From contig JAEOUI010000376.1 in NCBI GenBank assembly GCA_016839425.1, positions 1 to 6,404 on the forward strand: a stretch of DNA of 6,404 nt. The letters are read 5' to 3'. Numbering within the stretch: position 1 is the stretch's first letter; the number at the start of each line of letters is the position of its first letter. Position numbers and translations under genes: made by a program. The notes beneath the pieces were generated by a model that had not been told where the DNA came from, did not search any database, and worked only from the letters and a program-made list of their open reading frames with translations. Source of the DNA: Promethearchaeota archaeon. Lineage in GTDB: Archaea > Asgardarchaeota > Lokiarchaeia > Sigynarchaeales > SOKP01. This document shows positions 1 to 5,956 of this stretch, in pieces.

Positions 1-895
1 AATATCTCGCTAATGCTTGAGCTAGGGGTAAAGGACAATAGAACTTATTTGGTCCGAGACCTGGACCTAATTCTTCGAACTCCCTTCCCACGGTAATTCC
101 AGATAATGTATAGAAGTTCCAAAAAAAAACACCTTTAGGATTTCCCGTAGTTCCAGATGTGTAAGAAATTTCGAGAGGTGAATGACTTCTAATATCGATA
201 TTAGGGTTCGAATCGTCTTCTGATATTATCTCGCTAAAGTCTAGTTCGTCAATGTTGAATACATAGTCTTTAGGGGCGTTTCGAATGATAATCGTCGATA
301 TTTTCTTGAATTCATCGCGATATTCCTTGAAACTCTTGTAAAACTCGTAATCAATCATTATTATTTCCGTATCGCTGTTTTTCAGAATGTATTCAATAAC
401 GGAAGGTCTAAAAGAAATGTTTATTGATACTAACATTACACCAATTTTTGCTATTGCAAACCAAGTAAAAAGTATATCAGGACAGTTTGGAAATAAAACA
501 GCGATCTTAGGATTCTTTAACCTTAATTTATCTAATAATTGTAAAAGTCCATTTGCATATTTATTAGAAATATTATTTAGGTCGTGATATGAATAGACCT
601 CATCCTTGAAATATAAAAAAGGTAAACCTTTATTCATTAATGCCTTGTCCTCAACAATTCTTGCAACAGTTGCGTCTTCAATCCCAAATCTCTCAGTAAT
701 TTCGTGCAAATCGTAGTTTTTTTTAATGATTAGACTACCCCCTTTTAGTTCTACATTAACTTCCTCCTTATCTCTAAACGGAAAAGCAGGATCCTTTGAT
801 ATTTTACTTGGAATATAAACCCATAAACTACTATATCCACGATTTCCTGATTTTTTCTTCGATATCTTCCCTTTACCCGATTTCACAATTTTCAC
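1..895 (-). CDS. Acyl-CoA synthetase (AMP-binding family), N-terminal part, with an AbrB/SpoVT-like N-terminal domain; runs off the left edge
   Basis: The minus-strand frame from a GTG at 895 stays open to base 1 (298 codons) and lacks its C-terminal half. Residues 245-256 read YTSGTTGNPKGV, the phosphate-binding signature of the ANL adenylating superfamily. This family activates a carboxylic acid with ATP and then forms its CoA thioester. Upstream residues fit the family N-terminal lobe: YSYHDLNNISNKYANGL, then IAVLFPNCPDILFTWFAIAKIG. The acid substrate cannot be read from this part. Residues 1 to about 60 are not part of the usual enzyme: a basic start (KIVKSGKGKISKKKSG) is followed by SSLWVYIPSKISKD and EEVNVELKGGSLIIKK, the pattern of an AbrB/SpoVT swapped-hairpin DNA-binding domain (inferred by eye). 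An in-frame stop at 920-922 limits the start to GTG 895 or GTG 886. I chose 895 because it lies about 25 nt from a TATA-like box. No Shine-Dalgarno sequence is visible. The enzyme family is near certain; the AbrB call is moderate. Confidence 0.9.
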   Translation of the reverse strand, partial: MKIVKSGKGKISKKKSGNRGYSSLWVYIPSKISKDPAFPFRDKEEVNVELKGGSLIIKKNYDLHEITERFGIEDATVARIVEDKALMNKGLPFLYFKDEVYSYHDLNNISNKYANGLLQLLDKLRLKNPKIAVLFPNCPDILFTWFAIAKIGVMLVSINISFRPSVIEYILKNSDTEIIMIDYEFYKSFKEYRDEFKKISTIIIRNAPKDYVFNIDELDFSEIISEDDSNPNIDIRSHSPLEISYTSGTTGNPKGVFFWNFYTLSGITVGREFEELGPGLGPNKFYCPLPLAQALARY

Positions 896-916
896 TATGC
901 ATTTTTTACTTAAGTA

Positions 917-924
917 CTTTTATG
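917..924 (-). promoter_or_regulatory. Possible TATA box for the acyl-CoA synthetase gene
   Basis: The minus strand reads CATAAAAG here, centred about 25 nt before the GTG at 895, the spacing expected for a leaderless archaeal transcript. With no Shine-Dalgarno sequence and a 167-base gap to the activator gene, this suggests a separate transcription start. The region is so AT-rich that such a match is weak evidence on its own. Confidence 0.25.
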
Positions 925-996
925 AATAGTTCGTCAAAAAAGATTACTATTTTTTTTGAAAATTGACCATTGTAATTTAAAGCACCGAATATAACA

Positions 997-1014
997 AGAA
1001 AGAAAAATAATAAT
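997..1014 (-). terminator. Possible T-rich terminator after the activator gene
   Basis: The minus strand reads TTATTATTTTTCTTTCTT, starting about 50 nt past the stop codon of the RACo-type gene. Archaeal RNA polymerase commonly stops on U-rich tracts without needing a hairpin. No clear stem is seen. The call rests on base composition and on its place before a gene with its own possible promoter. Confidence 0.25.
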
Positions 1015-1062
1015 TTTGTCTTGAAATTAAAATAAAATACGTTAGAACATTCATTAAAGAAA

Positions 1063-3066
1063 TTACATGGGTATATCTCGATAAAGTTCCTTGAGATTCT
1101 CAAAATTATCGAGTTTATAATGGGGAAAATAGAGAGAAAAAGCGTATTCTTTTTGAAACAATGGAGACGACGCAATTTCGTGATATTTTATCTCGTGAGC
1201 TATCCTGTTTGCGAGGTTTCGCTCCTCATAATCCTTAATGAACAATTGAGCACCCATTCCTGCTGAATTTCCTACTTGAAAAATGTGTTCCGGAGCAATT
1301 TCGGGGAATAATCCGATAAATGCTGCGTTATCCTTTTTGATGTAATTCCCAAAGCCGCCCGCTAAAAGCACTTGTTCGAGATCAAGCTTACTCTTGTTTT
1401 CTGAGCTAAGAAGAAGGTTGGCAGAACTTAAAAATGCACCCTTAGCAAGTTGAAGTTGTCCTAGATCTTTTTGAGAAATGGATACTTCCTTGACTTCGCT
1501 CTCGCTTGAATCAATATCCAGATTCTCATCGTCCCATTCTGATTTATAAGCGATGTAATGGTGTCCATCTTCGCGCTTGACAATTCTTCGATGGTTAGCG
1601 ACTTGTTCCGATTTCAAATTGAATTTTCCCGCTCGAGTGATTATCTTGGACTTTAACATTTCTGCTACGATATCAATGAGTCCTGAGCCGCATAAACCGA
1701 GGGGATTTCCATTTCCAATAATTCCTATCGACGGTTCAAGGGTAGTTCGGTCAATATTAACGGATTCAATTGCCCCTTCGCAACCTCTCATCCCACAGGA
1801 GATGTGAGCACCTTCGAGGGCAGATCCTGCAGCGCACGATCCAGTAACTAGCCCTTGCTTGTTTCCTAAGACGAGTTCACCGTTAGTTCCAATATCTATC
1901 AAGAGAGAATACTTGTCGTACTCGTAGATTTTAGACGAAACAATACATCCAATGGTATCCGTTCCCACATAACCCGCAATGACAGGAGGAGAATACACAT
2001 TAACATTAGGACTGCAATTAATGCCCATAAGTCCTGCACTCACATTAATCGGAGCCTTAAAGACGGGAACATAAGGAGAAATGGAGAGATATTCTGTTGG
2101 GACGCCAAAAAACATATGGTGTATGCCAGTATTTCCAACTATTGCAATGTCTTTCACTTGATTAATAGAAATTTTTGCCTTCTTTGTGCAATCTTCCATA
2201 AGTCCATTAATGGAACTAATTAAAAGGCTTTTTGCACGCTCGATGCTCTTATGCTTGACAATATAAGTGATTCTCGAGATTAAATCCTCACCAATAACTA
2301 CTTGAGGGTTTAGCATCGAGGATATTGCCGTGAGTTCTCCTGAAATCAAATTTATTAGATAGCCAACCACGGTTGTTGTTCCGATATCAAACGCCATGCC
2401 ATATACATCGTTAAATTCGTGTCCCGCTTCCACATCAAAAATGTTCCATTCGTTTTTGCTATCGTTTCTTCTAAAGAAAGCCGTAATAGCTCCATCCTTT
2501 TCCCTCATGAGAAAGGGAAGTTTTTTAGATATGTTATAGAGGCAATCGTTTATTTGTATTGAAGAATCGTCATCGTATAACTTATAATTACTCTTATCGT
2601 TTAAAATGACATCTCTTAATCCTGTCAAATCGTTTCTTTGGGTTTTCAAATCCGTGGTTTTAATAACATATTCACGTGCGGACACGAGTGGTTGCATTTT
2701 ATGAATAATTTCGATGCCTAATTCTTTCAAGTCCGAATCTATCAAGATTTGGCTTCCTTTTGGGATTAACGCTTCGGTTAAATAGACCCTTAAATCGCCT
2801 AGCACTTGTGCTTGGCAGGCAAGTCGATATCCATCGGATATCTTTTCTTTTCCAAGCACCTTTAATTCTTTTTCGTTTGGTTCGGAAATTTTTGGTTTGG
2901 GGTCCATGACGCGTATCAAGCATTTTCCACAGGTTCCTTTTCCTGCACATAAAGCACCAATTGGGTAATTTAAGGCCAATAATCCTTCATAAACCGTGGA
3001 ACCGTTCTCAACATGCAATCGTTTTGATACAGGCTCCAATATGAGAGTACTTCTTTTATGTTCCAT
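1063..3066 (-). CDS. RACo-type reductive activator of corrinoid proteins (2Fe-2S ferredoxin plus DUF4445 ASKHA ATPase)
   Basis: A 667-residue protein, near the roughly 630-650 usual for the family. Residues 1-95 form a plant-type 2Fe-2S ferredoxin domain, with ligands C40, C46 and C49 in ALCAGKGTCGKC and C84 in LACQA. A linker and middle domain (about 96-220) lead to a C-terminal ASKHA ATPase fold: phosphate loop FDIGTTTVVGYL (226-237), NPQVVIGEDLISRI (253-266), GNTGIHHMFF (311-320), second phosphate loop LLIDIGTNGELVL (388-400), and the adenosine motif LAGGFGNYI (568-576). RACo proteins use electrons from the 2Fe-2S cluster and ATP to return inactive Co(II)-corrinoid protein to the active Co(I) state in the cytoplasm. 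The corrinoid protein gene lies 87 nt upstream in the same direction and is the likely client. The ATG has a strong AGGAG six nt before it. No frameshift or missing ligand is seen. Assignment to the family is firm; the client is inferred from position. Confidence 0.93.
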   Translation of the reverse strand: MEHKRSTLILEPVSKRLHVENGSTVYEGLLALNYPIGALCAGKGTCGKCLIRVMDPKPKISEPNEKELKVLGKEKISDGYRLACQAQVLGDLRVYLTEALIPKGSQILIDSDLKELGIEIIHKMQPLVSAREYVIKTTDLKTQRNDLTGLRDVILNDKSNYKLYDDDSSIQINDCLYNISKKLPFLMREKDGAITAFFRRNDSKNEWNIFDVEAGHEFNDVYGMAFDIGTTTVVGYLINLISGELTAISSMLNPQVVIGEDLISRITYIVKHKSIERAKSLLISSINGLMEDCTKKAKISINQVKDIAIVGNTGIHHMFFGVPTEYLSISPYVPVFKAPINVSAGLMGINCSPNVNVYSPPVIAGYVGTDTIGCIVSSKIYEYDKYSLLIDIGTNGELVLGNKQGLVTGSCAAGSALEGAHISCGMRGCEGAIESVNIDRTTLEPSIGIIGNGNPLGLCGSGLIDIVAEMLKSKIITRAGKFNLKSEQVANHRRIVKREDGHHYIAYKSEWDDENLDIDSSESEVKEVSISQKDLGQLQLAKGAFLSSANLLLSSENKSKLDLEQVLLAGGFGNYIKKDNAAFIGLFPEIAPEHIFQVGNSAGMGAQLFIKDYEERNLANRIAHEIKYHEIASSPLFQKEYAFSLYFPHYKLDNFENLKELYRDIPM

Positions 3067-3072
3067 TTACGA

Positions 3073-3077
3073 CTCCT
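3073..3077 (-). promoter_or_regulatory. Strong Shine-Dalgarno sequence of the activator gene
   Basis: The minus strand reads AAAAGGAGTCGTAAATGG, placing AGGAG six nt before the ATG at 3066. It is the best ribosome binding site in the window and fixes the start. It also shows the gene is read from a leadered transcript, as expected for an internal operon gene. Confidence 0.7.
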
Positions 3078-3127
3078 TTTGTCAAAATATTTCTATGAAT
3101 AAGTAAATATCATAATAAATTTAATGT

Positions 3128-3135
3128 AAAAAAAA
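3128..3135 (-). terminator. T8 tract after the corrinoid protein gene
   Basis: The minus strand has eight T in a row about 19 nt past the stop codon of the corrinoid protein, inside the 87-base gap before the activator. It could cause partial termination that makes more corrinoid protein than activator, which would suit a catalytic activator. It could equally be background in AT-rich spacer. Confidence 0.3.
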
Positions 3136-3153
3136 TAGATTACGAAAAATAAA

Positions 3154-3816
3154 TTAATTTCTAAGCCAAATATCGATAAAGTCCACTCCTTCGATAGCGT
3201 CCTTAGTAAAAGCGTCAACCTTCAATTCTTCGGCTACATCTTCAGAAACGGCGGCACCACCAAGAATGATCTTCGGTTTTGATTCTAGATATCCATTTTG
3301 CAGCAGTTCCACCGCTTTCTTCACGGCAGGCTCTACTGAAGAGAGAAGAAACGATATTCCAATAACTTTAACATCTGGCAATTTTGCAGCTTCTAAAAAA
3401 TTTTCAGGACTTACATCTACTCCAAGGTCTATTACATCCATACCGAACGATTTCATAATAGCAATTAATATGCTTTTTCCCAAGCTATGAATATCGCCTT
3501 GGATGGTACCAATTACGACCTTTCCCTTGTAATTTCGAGCCCTTGCAAGTTCTTGCCTTTTTTCTTCGTCAATTGTGAGTAGTTCGTCACCTAAAGCTTC
3601 AGCGGCTAAGATTAACCCCATTTCGCCAGAATCTTCTAGTCCTTCGAGAACTCCTCTTTTTATTATTTTAATGGTCGATATGCCAGCGTCGATGGCTTCC
3701 TTTATGACGGCTTTCATCGTATAAAAGTCCAAGGATCTCACGGCGTCTATGATGTTATCGATGTATTGCTTATCTTCCTGTAAAATTTCTACATGTTCAG
3801 TGTCAACATTTTGCAT
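3154..3816 (-). CDS. Corrinoid (cobalamin-binding) methyl-carrier protein, MtaC/MttC/MtbC family
   Basis: A 220-residue cytoplasmic protein that carries a methyl group on a cobamide between methyltransferases. Residues about 96-220 form the Rossmann-like B12 domain with a perfect base-off/His-on signature: D108-x-H110-x2-G113, exactly 41 residues to S155-x-L157, then 28 to G186-G187. H110 is the lower axial cobalt ligand. DLGVDVSPENF (130-140) and GISFLLSS (153-160) also fit. Residues about 15-85 are the helical cap. It is short: in homologues the cap has a VGE-x-F-x-x-G-x-x-F-LPEL stretch before LLAA, whereas here SGE (63-65) is followed almost at once by LILAAEAL (68-75). About nine residues on the cobalt-facing side seem absent, with the DNA frame intact. 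The DUF2284 gene ends 42 nt upstream and the RACo-type activator starts 87 nt downstream. Which substrate methyltransferase it serves is unknown. The start follows only a weak GAGATGG. Confidence 0.93.
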   Translation of the reverse strand: MQNVDTEHVEILQEDKQYIDNIIDAVRSLDFYTMKAVIKEAIDAGISTIKIIKRGVLEGLEDSGEMGLILAAEALGDELLTIDEEKRQELARARNYKGKVVIGTIQGDIHSLGKSILIAIMKSFGMDVIDLGVDVSPENFLEAAKLPDVKVIGISFLLSSVEPAVKKAVELLQNGYLESKPKIILGGAAVSEDVAEELKVDAFTKDAIEGVDFIDIWLRN

Positions 3817-3842
3817 TTTTAACCATCTCTTTGTTCAAAATT

Positions 3843-3851
3843 AAAAAAAAA
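3843..3851 (-). terminator. T9 tract after the DUF2284 gene
   Basis: Nine T in a row on the minus strand start about seven nt past the DUF2284 stop codon, in the 42-base gap before the corrinoid protein gene. The sequence resembles an archaeal U-tract terminator. The gap is too short for a new promoter with usual spacing, so it more likely attenuates than ends transcription. Confidence 0.3.
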
Positions 3852-3858
3852 TATAGAA

Positions 3859-4665
3859 TTAAATGATAAATACAATTCCGTGCCACGCAACATAAGGCAC
3901 GCCTGTCTTGTCGTGTTCGGGATTTATGACATATAACGGTTTTTCACCGCATTTCACGGCAGTAGCGAACACATCAACACCACAAGCTTCTAAGGCAGGG
4001 CGTGCTCTTAAATACTGACGGCATAATTCTCCATTAAGGGGGGGACATTTTGGTAGCTCTTTTTGTTGCATTAAATCTTTGAAGTACTCAGGGCCAAACA
4101 TGCCGCATCCGACACATGGCCCGCCTTTAAAGCCCATAGCGAGATAATAACCGAGATATGTGGCTTCAGCTTCCACCCACGACACGATTTCGTTAAGTAA
4201 ATTGACATCACCATGAACTCCCGTCAAAATACTTGGAAAGATGTTATTTTCCACTGGCGGGTAAATAGAAATCATGATTGCGTATTTGTAACTGTCCACG
4301 ATTTCTTTCATTTCTTCTGCAGTCGGGGAATGCGGCGGACAATTCAAGTTAGACCCGTATCCGAAGCATATGGGAATTCGGCACTTCCAACGCACTCTCG
4401 GGTCGATGATAACATCCCGAGGGTCTATAAATTTAGCGTGTCCCTCACACTTGACCTTATATTTCACGATAGCATCATTTATGAACTTGTTAGAGCGCTT
4501 GAGCAACTCGTCGAATATTTCTTGTTTCGGATGGAGTTGCATGGGCGAAGGTTCTCTTCCGTAGGTTTTTGGCAACACGCGACGCCACTTGTATCCAATC
4601 TTCGATTTCTCTCTTTCGAAATCGGGGATCATTCCTCGTTTGGCTGTATTAGTTGGGTTTTCCAT
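3859..4665 (-). CDS. DUF2284 predicted metal-binding protein with N-terminal extension
   Basis: A 268-residue cysteine-rich cytoplasmic protein. The DUF2284 core begins near residue 70. It holds C73, the cluster WKCRIPICFGYGSNLNCPPHSP (C95, C100, C109), GGPCVGCGMFGP (C184, C187), CPPL (C207), C215, the RPALEACGVDVFATA stretch (C228) and C239. Ten cysteines in all could bind one or more iron-sulfur clusters or another metal. The biochemical role of the family is not known to me; members sit near corrinoid methyltransferase and other anaerobic C1 genes. Residues 1-65 form an extension with many basic residues and no signal peptide or membrane segment. It is the first gene of the minus-strand block, 42 nt ahead of the corrinoid protein, so a redox or maturation role in that system is a fair inference. 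The ATG has AAGGT seven nt upstream. The family call is firm and the function open. Confidence 0.87.
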   Translation of the reverse strand: MENPTNTAKRGMIPDFEREKSKIGYKWRRVLPKTYGREPSPMQLHPKQEIFDELLKRSNKFINDAIVKYKVKCEGHAKFIDPRDVIIDPRVRWKCRIPICFGYGSNLNCPPHSPTAEEMKEIVDSYKYAIMISIYPPVENNIFPSILTGVHGDVNLLNEIVSWVEAEATYLGYYLAMGFKGGPCVGCGMFGPEYFKDLMQQKELPKCPPLNGELCRQYLRARPALEACGVDVFATAVKCGEKPLYVINPEHDKTGVPYVAWHGIVFII

Positions 4666-4672
4666 TAATTTA

Positions 4673-4677
4673 ACCTT
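4673..4677 (-). promoter_or_regulatory. Shine-Dalgarno-like AAGGT of the DUF2284 gene
   Basis: The minus strand reads AAGGT seven nt before the ATG at 4665. It is a modest match that supports this start and implies a leadered transcript. Confidence 0.4.
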
Positions 4678-4706
4678 ATTCTGTTTTCCTATTGTTTTAT
4701 CATTTT

Positions 4707-4734
4707 ACTAACGTAAACCGCAGCTTAGGTTAGT
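4707..4734. repeat. Imperfect inverted repeat in the leader of the DUF2284-corrinoid block
   Basis: The arms ACTAACGTAA (4707-4716) and TTAGGTTAGT (4725-4734) match at nine of ten positions around the eight-base centre ACCGCAGC. It lies 42 nt before the DUF2284 start and just downstream of the candidate transcription start, so it could be an operator for a dimeric repressor or a hairpin in the 5' leader. It is the only part of this AT-rich stretch with a G/C-containing symmetric pattern. Confidence 0.45.
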
Positions 4735-4761
4735 AGTGTTATAACTAATATTAATGGATTG

Positions 4762-4769
4762 TTTAAAAA
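4762..4769 (-). promoter_or_regulatory. Candidate TATA box of the corrinoid block
   Basis: The minus strand reads TTTTTAAA here. A start about 25 nt downstream would fall near 4741, giving a leader of about 75 nt with the inverted repeat 4707-4734 at its beginning. A GTTATAAC palindrome at 4739-4746 is a weaker alternative. The AT-rich background limits confidence. Confidence 0.3.
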
Positions 4770-4822
4770 GCTATCTAATTGAATAAGCGTTCATTTGAAC
4801 CGTCGTTCATTTTATTAAAAAC

Positions 4823-4864
4823 GCTTGAATATATTAATAAAACTTCGAAATCGATATTTCAAGC
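4823..4864. repeat. Long-spaced inverted repeat
   Basis: GCTTGAA (4823-4829) pairs perfectly with TTCAAGC (4858-4864) across 28 bases, and ATAT elements next to each arm extend the symmetry with an offset. Between them lies AT-rich sequence with a small GAAAT/ATTTC palindrome. It could be a binding site for a regulator in the divergent region, but chance is not excluded. Confidence 0.25.
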
Positions 4865-5115
4865 AAAGAATTTGATTTCTTTTTATCAAAATGCAATATA
4901 ACTGCGAATAAAGAGTTTTACTATTGCAATAATTATAAATATTGATAATTTTAAAAATATCCAAGATTCTTGCTAATACTAAAAAAATTACGCACTTGGA
5001 ACCGTTCTTGAATGTCCATTTTTATGATTTATGTTTTTACTTCCAACGACCTCTCTCCCCCTCATTAGTTTCACGATCAAGTAACGAACTCGGGTGGATT
5101 TCAGGGCGATTTCGC

Positions 5116-5124
5116 TATAAAAAG
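5116..5124 (+). promoter_or_regulatory. Candidate TATA box of the RadA-like gene
   Basis: TATAAAAAG stands out in a stretch richer in G and C than the sequence to its left. A start about 25 nt downstream would fall near 5146, leaving a leader of about 50 nt to the ATG at 5197, or 18 nt to the GTG at 5164. The TFB recognition element just upstream is not a clear match. Confidence 0.4.
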
Positions 5125-5196
5125 TGTTACTTCCGCGCCTATCAGAAAATTGTCGGACCATGAGTGTTTTATTGTTGCGAATTACTATCTCACGAG

Positions 5197-5949
5197 ATGC
5201 AGTTTAACTCGGGATTTGGTGTTTTTCGATCGAACAACGAGCGTTCTATCGTTTCTAGCGGAGACAAAACCTTGGACGAGATACTTTCTGGAGGCTTTCA
5301 TCGCGAGCTCGTTTATCTTATTTACGGAGACAAGAAAAAGACTTCAAAAGTCCTTCTTAGCACCTCCGTTAAAACACAACGGGCCCGCGTTAACGGGGGC
5401 TTGGGGGAAAGAGTTCAGATTGCCTTCATAGATGGTACAAATCGATTTAATCCTTACGAGATCAGCAAGTACGCCGTTTCGCAGCATTTATCCCCACAAA
5501 GAGTTTTGGAAAACATTTTTGTTGCTCGGGCGTTCACATGGGATCAAATGATAGAGATCTTGGAAAACAAGCTTTCAAATCTCGAAGGGATTAAGGTATT
5601 AATCGTTTCGGGAATCACGAGCTTGCTTCAAAACCACGAAAAGAGGACATTTGAAGATTTGCTCAGGGCAATAGGAGGAATAAAAAGGATGCTCGAAAAA
5701 ACGAAGCCATTAATCATATTGACTGCCCCGCTGAACGAATATTCCGTGTTCCGACCAGAAGGAGGAAAGATATTGGCGCACTTTGGGAGCGTGTTGGTCT
5801 TAATAAACGATAACGAACGTTATACCGAATACACGCTCGTCCAACACCCATATCTTCCAGAAAACAGGATTTTAAAGTGGAAACCGAAAAATAGCAAGCG
5901 AACCCTATTATGCTCCACGCGAAACGCTAAGATTGATCACTGGTTTTAG
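5197..5949 (+). CDS. RadA/RadB-like RecA-superfamily paralog with degenerate ATPase motifs
   Basis: Numbering is from ATG 5197 (250 residues). The order of motifs follows archaeal RadA: SSGDKTLDEILSGGF (20-34), GGLGERVQIAFIDGTNRFNP (67-86), PQRVLENIFVARAF (100-113), IKVLIVSGITSLL (132-144), EGGKILAH (188-195), and QHPYLPE (216-222). RadA proteins pair DNA strands in recombination. RadB-type paralogs of similar length (about 220-240) assist them and lack the N-terminal helix-hairpin-helix domain, as this protein does. All three catalytic elements are changed: the Walker A loop reads GDKKKTSK instead of G-x4-GK[ST], the Walker B IVDS reads IVSG, and the DTE that holds the catalytic Glu reads DGT. 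The frame is otherwise intact, so it looks like a pseudo-ATPase under selection rather than a decayed gene. A GTG at 5164, right after an in-frame stop, would add 11 residues (FYCCELLSHE after the start). I prefer the ATG. No clear Shine-Dalgarno sequence precedes either start. Confidence 0.82.
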   Translation: MQFNSGFGVFRSNNERSIVSSGDKTLDEILSGGFHRELVYLIYGDKKKTSKVLLSTSVKTQRARVNGGLGERVQIAFIDGTNRFNPYEISKYAVSQHLSPQRVLENIFVARAFTWDQMIEILENKLSNLEGIKVLIVSGITSLLQNHEKRTFEDLLRAIGGIKRMLEKTKPLIILTAPLNEYSVFRPEGGKILAHFGSVLVLINDNERYTEYTLVQHPYLPENRILKWKPKNSKRTLLCSTRNAKIDHWF

Positions 5950-5956
5950 CACGAGA

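Larger units (their letters stand above)
4666..5196. other. Divergent intergenic region of about 530 bases
   Basis: This separates the minus-strand corrinoid block from the plus-strand RadA-like gene and must carry both promoters. It holds two inverted repeats (4707-4734 and 4823-4864) and candidate TATA boxes for each side. Bases 4666 to about 5035 are very AT-rich and contain no convincing gene. From about 5040 the sequence becomes visibly richer in G and C. Short open frames exist there on both strands, including one of 57 codons on the minus strand (5161-4988), but none has a recognisable product. Confidence 0.6.

Noticed and set aside
387..587. Plus-strand open frame of 66 codons
   Set aside because: It is a shadow antisense to the continuous acyl-CoA synthetase frame.
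906..1175. Open frame of 89 codons on the minus strand overlapping the end of the activator gene
   Set aside because: It overlaps the RACo frame in another phase, then runs through AT-rich spacer. Its Phe/Ile/Asn-rich product is what such composition gives by chance.
4213..4668. Open frame of 151 codons on the plus strand
   Set aside because: It lies antisense to the well-supported DUF2284 gene and has no recognisable motif.
4739..4746. GTTATAAC palindrome as an operator
   Set aside because: Only eight bases long and mostly A and T, so it is expected by chance. Kept only as an alternative TATA candidate.
4988..5161. Minus-strand open frame of 57 codons (product begins MVRQFSDRRGSN) in the GC-richer part of the intergenic region
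   Set aside because: It has no Shine-Dalgarno sequence or known motif and overlaps the likely promoter of the RadA-like gene. It could be a small gene, but nothing beyond composition supports it.
4942..5163. Plus-strand open frame of 73 codons ending directly before, and in frame with, the GTG at 5164
   Set aside because: I considered it as an N-terminal part of the RadA-like gene interrupted by TGA. The product resembles neither a helix-hairpin-helix nor any RadA segment, and a good TATA box lies inside it.
5150..5431. Plus-strand open frame of 93 codons beginning at a TTG
   Set aside because: It overlaps the RadA-like frame in another phase; the overlapping frame has clear homology and this one has none.
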